Notes: a model not told the origin generated them from the sequence alone. A DNA stretch of 64,000 nucleotides from Flaccisagitta enflata (GCA_965153355.1 OZ231128.1:49972001-50036000); one strand, 5' to 3'; shown: positions 23,486-34,309, counted from the stretch's first letter. A program made the numbers and translations.

Positions 23486-23540
23486 TTTTTAGTCGCGTGC
23501 ACGCGACTCTACAACCCGCTTTGTCCGTCCGTCCGTTTGA
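23486..23540 (-). mobile_element. Cassette 3' fragment in the presumed ASNS 3' UTR
   Basis: Minus sense: GGACGGACGGACAAAGCGGG, TTGTAGAGTCGCGTGCACGCGACTAAAAA. The terminal palindrome is perfect. It would be transcribed as part of the asparagine synthetase 3' UTR unless polyadenylation occurs earlier. Confidence 0.8.
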
Positions 23541-23636
23541 AAAAAAGCATGTTTTTGATATTTCTTCACTGTTGACCCCAACATTGCTAACCATGTAAAA
23601 TGTGGTCAAATGTGGCAAATCTGGTATCAGATTAAA

Positions 23637-23677
23637 GCTGTGCTGTGCTGTGCTGTGCTGTGCTGTGCTGTGCTGTG
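23637..23677. repeat. (GTGCT)n pentanucleotide
   Basis: About eight units of TGTGC. Confidence 0.92.
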
Positions 23678-23832
23678 TGGTAAATGTCTATCTGTCAATT
23701 CATCGTTATTTGTTGGGAAAGCTCATTCACTATGATAATGCACAGCTAGACCACCATTGGATATGTACAGTTAAATCTAACTCCAATGGATTTCTAGGGA
23801 CCAGCACATTCCATCAGGTATAGGTTGAATTC

Positions 23833-23838
23833 TATTAA
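23833..23838 (+). promoter_or_regulatory. Possible poly(A) signal
   Basis: ATTAAA lies about 375 bp downstream of the asparagine synthetase stop. A motif match only. Confidence 0.15.
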
Positions 23839-24118
23839 AGCCAACATTATATTGCTATTCTTATTTTTGGTACTCTTATCATTGGTATTCATATAATTAT
23901 TATTATCATTATTATTATCATTGGTATTGGTATTATTGGTACGCTTATTATTGGTACTCTTATAATTGGTAATTAAATCTTACAATTGCGTGCAAATGGC
24001 ATGATTAAATTAGTGAAGCATTTCCAGTGATATCCGGTGTAAAACGTGGTGGAGTACTCAGCGCCAGGTCGTTTACATGGATGAGTTGATTGTGATTTTG
24101 AATTACTTCATTGCTTGT

Positions 24119-24367
24119 ATTCAATTCAAAAATTCAAGCCCACCAGTTTCTATTCATGCCAAGCCTTTTATTCCACTAGTTTCAATTCAAACCTTGAAAC
24201 TCACCAGTTTCAATTTCAGCCTTGAAACCCACCACTTCCACACAACGCAATTATTGACAAACCGTCATTTTAACAGACAGACTGAATGACTGAATGACTG
24301 ACTGACTGACTGACTGACTGACCGACAAACAGCCCCGTAAAGAGTTGCTTGCATGCAGCTGAAAAGG
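24119..24367 (+). mobile_element. Cassette, degenerate long type
   Basis: TTTCAATTCAAACCTTGAAAC-type phrases shared with the 4135 copy are followed by (TGAC)n at 24288-24321 and the end GTAAAGAGTTGCTTGCATGCAGCTGAAAA. The 5' start is not identifiable. Confidence 0.55.
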
Positions 24368-24926
24368 AGGAAGTTTGTAATATATATTTCATTTTTGGCA
24401 GTTTGTTCCAACCCGATGTGATACATCACACATAATATGGCATGTGCGTCGCTGGGGATACTTTCTAGATCATAACATACCTTTTCTATGATCCGCGCTT
24501 TGATGTGCGCTCAGCAATCAATTCTGAGAAAATTGATCTAACACCCAGACCGGAAATGGTGCGTCACTTGGTACGTCAATTTCCGCCATTTGGCGTCATT
24601 TTAAAGACAAACACCATCAGATTTGGATTCAGCGCAGAAAAACAGTTTAAGTTCAACTATGTCTAGAGATTTTCTCAGAGGATAATGAACCTTTAGAGGC
24701 CTTGTGAGCTGGGCCGAGCGTGACACTGCGGTAAACCTCTATCCCGTGGACGTTGCAACAACGCCATTTTCCGCCACGTGGCGTAGCGATGCAATTCATT
24801 GCAATATCGTGTCGGGGACGGTACGGTATGGGACGGGTCTTCAATAATCACCTGTATAAGTATCTGTATTTACTCATCTGTGGTAACAACTTCAAAAATA
24901 CGCTAGACAACCTCACATGGGCAGGG

Positions 24927-24928
<2 letters not shown>
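24368..24928. other. No gene recognised
   Basis: Unique sequence. TTTCCGCCA + TTTGGCGTC near 24580 and TTTCCGCCA + CGTGGCGTA near 24768 are two similar short hairpins. Confidence 0.35.

Positions 24929-24977
<49 letters not shown>
24929..24977. repeat. (GA)n microsatellite
   Basis: About 24 units. Confidence 0.95.
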
Positions 24978-24983
<6 letters not shown>

Positions 24984-25043
24984 ATATAGCAGACACCACT
25001 TCTTTTCCTTTTTATTTCTTTTATCTTTTATTTTTTTCTTTCT

Positions 25044-25227
25044 ATTTAGTTGCGGACACGCAACTCTATAAGAGGCATTGTCCGTCCATCTGTATGTCTG
25101 TCTGTCGGTCCGTCCGTCCGTCCGTTGGTCCGTCCATCCGCAACCATCAAGCTGAAAAGTGGGAAAACACGCATTTCCGCTCCTGCCCACCCGTCCGCAA
25201 CTGATGGCCGTGTATCGGGCCTTGTTT
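25044..25227 (-). mobile_element. Cassette (GTTGCGGAC type)
   Basis: Minus sense: ACAAGGCCCGATACACGGCC, AGTTGCGGAC, GGGTGGGCAGGAGCGG, AATGCGTGTTTTCCCAC, GGAC tract, CAATGCCTCTTATAG, end AGTTGCGTGTCCGCAACTAAA. The 5' motif and terminal arm are exact complements, as in 20802. Confidence 0.82.
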
Positions 25228-25249
25228 CCATTTTTCTCTCATTTTTTCC

Positions 25250-25440
25250 ATTTTCTTTCTTTTCATCGTTTTTTTCTTTTCATCGTCTTTTTTTCTTTTT
25301 TTTTCTTTTCCTTTCTTTTCTTCTTTTCTTCTTTTCTTTCTTTTCTTTTCTCCTTCTTCCTCCTCCTCTCTTCTTCTTCTTCTTCTTCTTCTTCTTCTTC
25401 TTCTTCTTCTTCTTCTCTTCTTCTTCTTCTTCTTCTTCTC
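25250..25440. repeat. Homopyrimidine tract with (TTC)n
   Basis: A nearly pure T/C strand of 190 bp. It includes about 15 TTC units at 25370-25413, a TCTC break and six more. Confidence 0.93.
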
Positions 25441-25769
25441 AATACTGTTACCACACGCCAAGCAGCCCATTATCGTTTTTGGCCGACTCAGCACTTTTTT
25501 TCCGCAACCGGAACGAACTTCCGGTTTCACGCTCGGGCCAGCTTGTGAGATCTGGTATTGGTGAGGAATGATGATTTTAACCAAAATGACTCTCGCCGGC
25601 ATTCCTGACGGAAAAGGATGTTTAATAAAAAGATTGCCTTAGAAAAAACTCACTGTATAGTGGGTGATGTTCCCCGAACTATACAGAACACATACCCCAT
25701 GGTCAGTACCCTGGTCACTCAACCCTGAGTTAGTCGCTGTATTCAGACTGGTGTGTGTCTACTGGTCTA

Positions 25770-25885
25770 GGCATGAGCAGCAGTCAAGACCGCAAAACAA
25801 AAAGTAAAGTGTGACGGATGACTGACGATGGACTGGCGGACCGACAAAGCTGGGTGTAGAGTCGCGTAGCACGCGACTAAAAAAA
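25770..25885 (+). mobile_element. Cassette 3' half
   Basis: GCATGAGCAGCAGTCAAGACC, AAAGTAAAGTGTGACGG, a GACGG tract, and end GGTGTAGAGTCGCGTAGCACGCGACTAAAAA. The AGC-bearing palindrome loop matches the 45217 copy. TGACTTAAAA units follow at 25889-25950. Confidence 0.72.
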
Positions 25886-25979
25886 AATGATCTTAATGAT
25901 TAGAAATGACTAAAAATGACTTAGAATGACTTAAAATGACTTAAGATGAAAATTCGGGAAAAAAGTCGATAAATGAATA

Positions 25980-26370
25980 TATATTTTGATACATGTTTGA
26001 GCAAGCAGATATAAGAAAGTGAGGGTGTTTTTAAGTATCCTGGCTCATTTAGCTCATTTAGCTCAGTCTTTTTTTCTGATTTTGTATAGGATGAATAAAT
26101 GAATGTTTTAAATGAGCATGCAAATACAAGAAAGCATATCAGTGAGCATAGCTGGTTATCTCGTTAAGTGATTTTGAGTATTTTAGCATATCTAGCTCAT
26201 ATGGCTCAGTTCTATTTTTCTCTGATTCCCAGTGCAATCAATACATAGAAATGCTCTTGATTCGATCTAACAAGTTAAAAAAAATTGCAGTGACTGAAGA
26301 TAAAAACTTGGTGAAAAGTGACCAATGCTTACAACTTTTTTCCTCATGGCGACAGCGGCCATTACTGGTG
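25980..26370 (-). repeat. Interspersed repeat family R1, copy 2
   Basis: Complement of the 3298-3680 sequence: the GAGCTA-rich module occurs twice, then GACCAATGCTTACAACTTTT and GGCGACAGCGGCCATTACTGG. Confidence 0.72.
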
Positions 26371-26528
26371 TAGAAATTAGGGATACAGTAAAAAATAGCT
26401 GAAATGTTTATCAAAAATAGCTAAAATAAGCAACAAAAAGCTTGATAAGCTAAATGGTTATTAAAAAAAATTGCTGAAATTAGCTAGAAATAGCTAGATT
26501 AGCAAGGTCCTTCTAAAACAAGGCTGTA

Positions 26529-26948
26529 CTACTCTCGACTCAAAAAAAAAAAAGCCGCACCCTATTTTGAGTTGATATATAAGAAAAAAAAAATTATTTG
26601 AAAATTTTTCTGTCAAAGTTGGTTTGAAAGATTTTCAAATTTTCTTTCATTCTAGACCAACTTAAGATCTGTATTTCAAACTAAGCTTCTAGGAGCTAGA
26701 GCTCTGCAAAGAAAGCACTATTTTGCTAAAATGTATTTTTTTTTTCATAGGATTAAGAAACTGAAAAAGGCAACGTTTTTACTAACTAATGCCATTTCTA
26801 AACGAAAAAAGATAGCAATACCAGATTGGCGCCAAATGAAAGATCTTTTCAAGAGCTTTCTAGTGGTCTAAGATTTTAATCAGTTTTTTTGAAATTTAGT
26901 ATAACAATTTGTCATTTAAAAGTGCGGCTTTTTTATTGAGTCGAGTAG
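26529..26948. mobile_element. TA-type MITE, 420 bp
   Basis: The ends CTACTCTCGACTCAA... and complement CTACTCGACTCAAT... both lead into an A-run and GCCGCAC. TA flanks both (26527-26528, 26949-26950). No ORF. Confidence 0.78.
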
Positions 26949-26959
26949 TATGTACACTA

Positions 26960-27293
26960 GGGTGATTTAAAATGTGGTAAAACTTGAATATCGTCTTCCT
27001 CGCGGGAGAGATGTTACCATTTTCATCATAGATAATGACTCTAAAATCTGGAGATGATCTGATAAAGTTTACTTATGACCCCCACCCCTCTTGTATCCTA
27101 TAGAAAATGTATAGGAAGGATTTTGGCCATCTAGGTTCCCTATCTTTTATAATGGGAAGTGGGTGGGGTAGCGGTCATGAGTAAACTTTATTGTATCCTT
27201 ACCAGATTTTAGAGTCATTATCTATGATGGAAATGGTCACATTTCTCCCGCGAGGATGATGAGATTCGAGTTTTACCATATTTTCAGTCACCC
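26960..27293. mobile_element. TA-type MITE, 334 bp
   Basis: The ends GGGTGATTTAAAATGTGGTA and complement GGGTGACTGAAAATATGGTA continue AAAACT. TA flanks both (26958-26959, 27294-27295). The inner halves are also near complementary (TAGAGTCATTATCTATGATG), so almost the whole element is a hairpin. It begins 11 bp after the previous MITE. Confidence 0.8.
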
Positions 27294-27304
27294 TAATGTA
27301 CACT

Positions 27305-27419
27305 TCCCCCCAGTTGCGTATGGGTGGGCAGGAGCGGAAAACAGAAATGTGGCGTGACGTGACTGACCGACTAACCAACCAATACGACAGGTTCTTGAGT
27401 CACATGTCCGTGACTAAAT
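27305..27419 (+). mobile_element. Cassette, truncated 5'
   Basis: AGTTGCGTATGGGTGGGCAGGAGCGG, GACTGACC tract, end TTGAGTCACATGTCCGTGACTAAAT. The next cassette follows directly. Confidence 0.65.
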
Positions 27420-27540
27420 ACAAGGCTGGATGGTTGAGAAGGAGCCGTAATACAAAAAACGCTCGCAATATAGAAACATTTCTACCTACCAACCTACCGA
27501 CTGACACAGTATGGTGTAGAGTAGTGTATCCGCGACTAAA
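27420..27540 (+). mobile_element. Cassette, short
   Basis: ACAAGGCTGGATGG, AAAACGCTCGCAATATAGAAA (as in the 50022 type), end GGTGTAGAGTAGTGTATCCGCGACTAAA. Confidence 0.65.
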
Positions 27541-27771
27541 TACTAGATAATTGATTAAAAGCTATATCTTAAAATTCTGTAGCAAAGAGATCCTCAAGTT
27601 TTGTTGATTTAGATACAAAATCGCCAGATTAGCAGCAGAGGTCTTCACTCCACTGCATTATTTCACGTCAAAGCGTTAGTCTTTTGTCTGAATCCTAGCA
27701 CCAGCAAAGGTGCGACATCTCGGGTATAGGGTTTATTGTCACCCTGTGATGCTGCTCTTTTGTTTTGGTAT

Positions 27772-27866
27772 AATGGCCGGTACCGTATAGATATGATGTT
27801 TAGGGTGAACAGTACGTCCCGTCCCAAACTTCGACTATGGCTCCCACCAATCTTACCACAGTTGAC
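27772..27866. repeat. Left arm of a 2.4-kb-spaced inverted repeat
   Basis: AATGGCC, CAGTACGTCCC, CCCAAACTTCGAC and CACCAATCTTACCA match the complement of 30160-30245. The arms enclose telomere-like DNA, the large 28458 cassette and a small inverted-repeat element. Confidence 0.6.
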
Positions 27867-28009
27867 GCCTGGGTCTACGTTTACAAGAGGACCACACTTA
27901 GAAAACTAGGGAATATCTTTTGCTTTCGACGCCGCTTGCTCCTGCCGTCTATTATTTGACTCTCATTCTCATTTATCTCTCGCGCATCGAAATATTGATT
28001 TGATTGTTG

Positions 28010-28330
28010 AATTAGGGTTGGGGTAGTTTAGGGGAAGGTGGGGAGTTAGGGGTAGGGTTGGGTTTAGGGGTGGGGAGTTAGGGGTAGGGTTGGGTCTAGG
28101 GGTAGGGTTGGGTTTAGGGTTTGGGGTTGGGTTTAGGGGTGGGGGTCAGGGGTAGGTTGGGTTTAGAAACAGGGTTAAGGGGTAGGGGTTTAGGGTAGAG
28201 GCTTTAGGGTAGGAGGGTTTAAGGGATTAGGGGTAGGGGAAGGTGTGAGTTAGGGTGGTTGGGCTCTAGGGTCTGCCAATGAGAAAATTATATTGAGGGT
28301 AGGCTGGGTTTAGGGTTAGCAAGTTAGGGT
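28010..28330. repeat. Degenerate telomere-like G-rich repeat
   Basis: About 320 bp of GGGTTAGGG/GGGTTTAGGGG/TAGGGGTAGGGTTGG variants on the plus strand. It resembles interstitial TTAGGG-derived sequence but no perfect array of the hexamer is present. Confidence 0.7.
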
Positions 28331-28457
28331 AGGGCAGAATGGTTGGAATTTGTTGACTGGAGCCAGCGCATTGGGTGTACACTGTTTCTGGCAAAAAACA
28401 TGGTTACTGGCTGCTAAAAAAGTGTGGTCCCCTTGAACCTTGCCGAGGCCTGGTGAA

Positions 28458-29947
28458 ACAAGGCCAACACGTATAAGTCGGTGCAGGACAAAAATAACTG
28501 AACTGACCTGACTCCTTATTATATTTTTTTCTCGAAAATCAGACTTAAACCAGACCCAAACCAGACTCAAACCAGAATTAAACCAGACCTAAACCAGACC
28601 AAAAACCAAACCAAAAACCAGACCTAAACCAGACAAACCAGACCTAAACCAGACATAAACCAGACCTAAACCAGACCTAAACCAGACCTAAACCAGGCTT
28701 AAACCAGACTAAAACCAGACTTAAACCAGACTTAAACCAGACTTAAACCAGACTCAAGCCATACTCAATCCAGACTTAAACCAGACTTTAACCAGACTCA
28801 AACCAGACTCAAACCAGACTCAAACCAGACTCAAACCAGACTAAACCAGACTTTAAATTAGACTTTAAAACTATACATAGTCCAGATTTAGACCACTTTG
28901 AAACCAGACTTTAAACCCAGACTTTAAATCTAGGGACATAAACCAGACATAAACCAGACTTAAACCAGACTTAAACCAGACTTAAACCAGACCAAAACCA
29001 GACCCAACCCAGACTTAAACCAGAACCAACCAGCAGACTTAAACAAGCAGACTTAAACCAGCAAGCTTAAACCAGCAGACCTAAACTAGCAGATCTAAAC
29101 CAGCAGACTTAAACCAGCAGACTTTAAACCAGCAGACTTAAAACCAGCAGCATAAACTCTGCCGACTTAAACCAGTGATTTAAACCAGCGGATTTAAACC
29201 AGCAGATTCTAACTAGCAGACCTAACTGTTTCAATTCAAACTAGCCGACTAAACCAGCCAACCTGTTCAGACTAAACCATGACTCTTAGTGCTACAGACT
29301 CTTGAACCAGTGGACTTAAACCAGCAGACTTAAAACAGCAGCAGACTTAAACCAGCAGACTCTTAAACCAGCAGACTTAAATCAGCAGACTTAAACCAGC
29401 AGACTCAAACCAGCAAAGACTTAAAAATGATCAAATGACCAAATGACCAAAATGACCAAAATGACTAAATGACTGAAAATGACTGGAAAATGATCAAAAT
29501 GACAAAAATGATCAAAATGACAAAATGACCAAAAATGACCAAAATAACTAAAATTTAACCAAAATGACCAAAATGACCGAGAATGACCAGAATGACCGAA
29601 ATGACCAAAATGACCAAATGACCAAAATGACCAAAATGACCAAATGACTAAAATGACTGTGAAGATCAAAATGATCAAATGACCAAAATGACCAAATGAC
29701 CAAATGACTAAAATGACCAAATGACAAAATGACCAAAAAATGATAAAAATGCAGATCAAAAACAACCAATAATCCTCAAAAACACCAAAAAAATGATTCA
29801 AAATAACTCCAGACGACCCAAAACGACAAAAAACGACGCAAAAAGCAAAGTGTTACGGACGGACGACCGACGGACGGACGGATCAGATCGACCGACGACC
29901 GACGACGATCGACGGAGTGGGTTGTAGAGTCACAGGTATCGCGACTA
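28458..29947 (+). mobile_element. Giant cassette (1.5 kb) with two internal satellites
   Basis: Start ACAAGGCCAACACGTATAAGTCG. The interior is about 870 bp of an 11-bp repeat (ACTTAAACCAG and variants, 28545-29425), then about 380 bp of TGACCAAAA units of 9-10 bp (29428-29800). A GGAC/CGAC tract follows and the end is GGTTGTAGAGTCACAGGTATCGCGACTAA. Same architecture as the 570-bp 4135 copy, but enlarged by repeat growth. Confidence 0.78.
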
Positions 29948-29950
29948 ACA

Positions 29951-30143
29951 CTCCATGCAAAATTTTGGGCCTCTGAGATAGCAGGAACCTTCGTTAGGGT
30001 GAGTTTCTATTGAATTAACATTGAAATCAATATTTCCATGAAGCAAATTTTGTCTCTGCTATAGATTTCTATGAAAACTTCATGATCACCCTAACAAAGG
30101 TTCCTGCAGTTCCAAAGGCCTGAAATTTGCATGATATTTTTTA
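29951..30143. mobile_element. Inverted-repeat element, about 190 bp
   Basis: ATGCAAAATTTTGGGCCTCTG ... CAGGAACCTTCGTTAGGGTGA pairs with TCACCCTAACAAAGGTTCCTG ... AGGCCTGAAATTTGCAT. The arms are about 47 bp with an 80-90 bp centre. Confidence 0.68.
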
Positions 30144-30159
30144 CCAAGCCTCATCCATG

Positions 30160-30245
30160 GTAAGATTGGTGAGAGTCAGTGTCGAGGTTTGGGGCGCTTC
30201 ATGGGACGTAGTGAACAGACATCGATAGTGGCCAATATCATTTCT
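30160..30245. repeat. Right arm of the inverted repeat begun at 27772
   Basis: GGTAAGATTGGTGAGAGTC...GGTTTGGGGCGC...GGGACGTAGTGAACAG...GGCCAATATCATTTC is the diverged complement of the left arm. Confidence 0.6.
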
Positions 30246-30429
30246 AAAAATCATCATGGGACCTTCATATTTGGAGATAATGTTGAGGGAGAAGTCCTTT
30301 GCAAGTTAAAACCAGCATTGAGACTCAAATACCAATATTTTTTCACATAGTGACTATAAGATAGCTCAATTCAACTAAGTGAAAATAAGTAATATTTGAC
30401 ACAACTTTTTCTAACTCATTGTTGTGATA

Positions 30430-31179
30430 CAGGGTGTACCAACTCAGTTGCAACATAAAGAATCGATATATCTCAGATTCTAGTTAAGATAATCCAATTC
30501 TTATAAAGTTCTAAAGAGTTTTTGAAAAACGATTTTTGCCTATTAAGAGAAAAATATTGGGAAACCATAGACAGTCGTGGAAAAAAAGCTGGGTGGTAGA
30601 TGCCTTTTTGCAACCATTTTGCAATTTTTTTTTTATTTCCAATGACTATTTCTCTTGCTTTGATTCTTTTTTCTAAACTATTTGATAAAAAGATGAGAAG
30701 TTGGACTGAAATAAAAGATATTTAATGTAGTTAAAGTTAATTCATAGAAAAATTAACATTTCTTTATGGAATACAGTGATATTTGCTAAAATCATGATTA
30801 TGAAAATCAATTTCTTTTTGAGAGACATGATTGTGAAGGGAAGGAATGCAAATTTTTTAAAATTTTTTCATTACCGCCATAAACTACAGCTAAAAATCTT
30901 TGATTGGGTCCAATCTCAGCTCTGCAGCTCAATCTGTTTAGAAATAAGAGCTTTTTAAAGAAAAAGTGTCTATGAGCAACAAAAACTGCATCACAAGAAA
31001 TAGCTTTATCGCTTCAGGTTGTGAATGTGTCAATATCTTATGTGACTGATCAATTATCTTTGCATGAGCAAAAATCGTTTTCTGAGAGCTCTTTAGAACT
31101 TTTTTTCAGAATGGGATTATGTTCTCTAGAAGCTGAGATACATTCATTCTTTATGTTGCAACTGAGTTGGTACACCCTG
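30430..31179. mobile_element. TA-type MITE, 750 bp (mariner-like ends)
   Basis: Both ends read inward as CAGGGTGTACCAACTCAGTT then GCAACATAAAGAAT. TA flanks both (30428-30429, 31180-31181). CAGGGTG termini are typical of mariner relatives. Homology between the halves extends inward (AAAAATCGTTTT, GAGATA). No transposase. Confidence 0.85.
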
Positions 31180-31184
31180 TAGTA

Positions 31185-31921
31185 CACAGCCATCAATCTC
31201 GTTTGAAAAATTCTTTTAAGCTTTTTCTCTTAGATGCATCAACTGAGTGAATTGAAATCATTTCTTCTTTAAAGAACATTGTTTGACGTTTTTTGTATCA
31301 AAATTTTATCAACTTGGGTCGAATAGTTTTCATTTTATGACAATTTGAAGTATGAATAGTTTCAGGAGTAAAATAAAGGAAAATTGTTGTTTGACAAGGC
31401 AGTTCCTCTTTAAATAGGTCTTATTTCTAAACGTGATGCTAGATTGGTCCCAGAATGAGATACGACGTAGTTTTGTTATCAAAAAGAGAAACTGCTTACC
31501 TTTATTGTACTTCTATTGAAAACCCACAAGTCAAAGGAATTTAGACAAAAAATCGATTTCAAGACATGAAATTTACTCTTTATGCCAATTCGATTTACCT
31601 AAAAGAAATTATGAAAAACTACATCAAATTATCTTTCATTTGAGACCAATCTGGCGTTTGTAGCTTTAACGGTTTAGAAATGAGAGGAATTTAAAGAAAG
31701 ACACTATTGTGAGCAATATATTAATTTCGCCTCAGCTGTTAATACCAAAATTACATCAAATTGAGGTTGTAGACAAACTATTTAACCTAGACCAATGAAA
31801 TTTTCCTTGACAATAAAACGTCAAACATTGTGTACTAAAGGGAAAATCAATTTTCAATATAAAAGGAAGCATTGAAGCACAATAGCTTAATACTTTTTTT
31901 CAGTTGAGATTGATGACCGTG
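31185..31921. mobile_element. TA-type MITE, 737 bp
   Basis: The ends CACAGCCATCAATCTC and complement CACGGTCATCAATCTC are flanked by TA (31183-31184, 31922-31923). Only five bases separate it from the 750-bp MITE. No coding capacity. Confidence 0.78.
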
Positions 31922-33001
31922 TAGCTAAATGTAACCAAGAAAGAAACAAATCTACACCCCAGATCAAGAGCAAAAGCCCAAAAACCTTGATTCGCCACTT
32001 TTTTATCACATTTTTCATCCCTCCCTCCGTTCAGTTGCCCCCCTCCCTCTGTTCATCTCTCAAACTGGAGACATTCATCTCGGTTCAGTCCGTGAATCCT
32101 CCGTCATCTGCGGCCGGCTTATATTCATTTTAGGTGACAGCACTGACGGCAAGAAAAAGAGCTGCAACTCAGTTTTCCTAGAAGAGCGGGGGGTCCGCTG
32201 GAATAATGCTTGCCGTCATTGGATCAATAGTTGTATATTTTATTATATTTGATTTTGTTAAAATTGGAATGTTGAGAAATAAAAAACATAACTAGAATCG
32301 TGAGAAACTCGCCTTTAATATGACTGTAGATTTGACAATACATTTGCTGTACATGGAAATTGTTTAATACATATTTAAACTTCAAAATATAAGAAAAAGA
32401 AAAAAAACACATCAAAAAAGGTCTGACATAGCCAAACGATACGCAAAGTGTAAATAGAAAAATCGATTTTTATTTTAAGAATCTCGAACAGAATGAGGTG
32501 ACAATAATTCAAGCTAAATTTGAGATATATATCATATGTTCTTGGTAAATTATTAATATTCAAAGTATTAAAACTTTGATTTGACCAACTTCCCATGCTC
32601 GCTCTGAGCCGCTCAACGAGATTAAGCTACCCCTGATATATATCTACGTGTATGCAAAAGCTCAATGTGATCAGTAATGTCCGCTAGCATCCGCCTATGT
32701 TGAAAGATGATCCTATCATCAAAAAGTAAAGTAAATGCAGAAAGTAAAATCTCAGTTTAGATTCCAAGAGACGCAGTGTCTTGGCGATTGAATGCGAGGA
32801 AGCATCGATCTTTCATCCTCCTGCATCGCCATACATCTTGGGAACTTTCAAATCCACTCTTCTTTTCACTTTTATAACCACCAGAAATCGATCTCTTTCC
32901 TCATGTCCTCGTCCACCTACACATATCTCTTACTTACTCCCCTCACTTATTTTTAACTGTCTGTTTAGCCCATGCAAAAAATTTCTTATTTTTAAAAAAA
33001 A
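31922..33001. other. No gene recognised
   Basis: Includes a CCCTCCCTC-rich patch near 32025-32050. No other structure can be supported. Confidence 0.35.
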
Positions 33002-33307
33002 TTATTCTAACGTTGTGTTGGGAAAATAACGATAGTATCGTAAGTATTGGGTAAACCCAATGCCACAAGTATTATAAATACAATACAATACCCAATACGA
33101 ATCGCTTGGCCTTGCTTGTCTCCTGGCGGTCGATATCCCGCCCTCACCTGACCTTCTAGACCAATATGGGCGGAGCGATCTCCAGAGCAGACATTGTCTT
33201 GCGAGTGGTGGGAATCCTGCTGTGACACAGCCTCGATTAAGGACATTTTGAGAAAAAGCTGACTGGGGTGTTGCCCTCTCTTTCATACGACAACAAAAAA
33301 AAAGCAA
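33002..33307 (-). other. Weak coding-like stretch, unrecognised
   Basis: Two overlapping minus-strand frames of 101 and 79 codons occur in moderately GC-rich sequence (33085-33250). I recognise no domain. One frame includes a hydrophobic segment (YCIVFIILVALGL) near 33060-33100. No flanking splice or promoter evidence. It may be an exon, a repeat or chance. Confidence 0.12.
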
Positions 33308-33545
33308 GAAATTGATTTCTTAAGGCAAAGTCAATAGAGAGAGAGAGAGAGAGAGATTGCCTTTTTCTCATTTTTCCAACAATGAATCAAAAGTGGGGAA
33401 AAAAAGGGCGACATTCGATATCGGCTAAGGTATAATTAGAACGTCAATCTTTTTATTACTTTTCCCATTTTTCCTCCTTTTTTTCCATCGCTCTCTTGTT
33501 CAGAGAGAGGAGGTCTGTGGAAATAGAAACGAACAAAAAGCAGTA

Positions 33546-33827
33546 ATGGAACTTGTGAATGGAAGAAAAAAGAATTTGGTCGCAAAAGCGACAAATAGTC
33601 GGTGGCACCCGTTGACTCTGGTTGCTGATGTCCCACATGGTAGATGTGATAATTTGTTGTGTATATGCAATGTATTTGAAATTGTCAAGAGAAAGGACGT
33701 AATGAGAATAACTACCTTACTACTGGAGGGTGCCAATGACAAATGTGAATTGGTTGTGGCTTTGAGGGGGGGAAGCTTTGAAAAAGCACTGAAACGAAGG
33801 AACAAATATGCGTTACAAAAGGATTAA
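33546..33827 (+). CDS. Hypothetical 93-codon ORF, unrecognised
   Basis: It runs ATG to TAA and is rich in Lys, Arg and Leu, with no low-complexity stretch, signal peptide or recognisable motif. Element B begins about 65 bp downstream. Without homology support it may be spurious. Confidence 0.15.
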   Translation: MELVNGRKKNLVAKATNSRWHPLTLVADVPHGRCDNLLCICNVFEIVKRKDVMRITTLLLEGANDKCELVVALRGGSFEKALKRRNKYALQKD

Positions 33828-33891
33828 AGGAAAAAAGAAACACTTTTATTTGAAAGGCATATCAAATAGTCACAAAAGCGTTAGATGATCA

Positions 33892-34309
33892 GCGGTACCC
33901 GTGCCCTGATTAAGTAGGTTATGATTGTAGTTAAGGGAGGGAGCAGGGCAGCGGCCTCAAGGGGTCGATGACCTATGCTTGCACACAGGGAAATTTCCTT
34001 GTTCGCCTCCGTTCCCCCTCCCCCCTCCCAACCTCGGCCCATGCTCCAGTCTTTGGCCCATGTCCCAGCCAGGCCCAAATCTCAGACTTGAGCCCAAATC
34101 CCGATGCTAGGATTTGGGCCTGATGATGGGGTTTTGGCCTGAGATGGGATTTAGGCTTGAGGTTAGATTTAGGTCTCCGGGATTTTGACCTGGGCTGGGA
34201 TAGGACTCAAGGCTGAGATATGGGCCTGGAGGTTGAGGGGGGTTAAGGAGAAGGAGAAGATTCCCCCGTGTCAAAGCATAGGTCATCGACCCCTTCTGGG
34301 CCGCTGGCC
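33892..34309. mobile_element. Element B, divergent full copy
   Basis: Left: GTACCCGTGCCCTGATTAAG...GAGCAGGGCAGCGGCC, AAGGGGTCGATGACCTATG. Interior: GGCCCAAATC/GGCCTGAGATGGGATT repeats of about 20 bp in both senses. Right: CATAGGTCATCGACCCCTTC, GGGCCGCTGGCC, the complement of the left arm. Confidence 0.65.

Noticed and set aside
28010-28330. True telomere
   Set aside because: The repeat is degenerate, only about 320 bp, and continues into ordinary repeats on both sides.
28545-29425. CRISPR-like regular repeats
   Set aside because: Units are contiguous 11-mers with no unique spacers, in a eukaryotic context.
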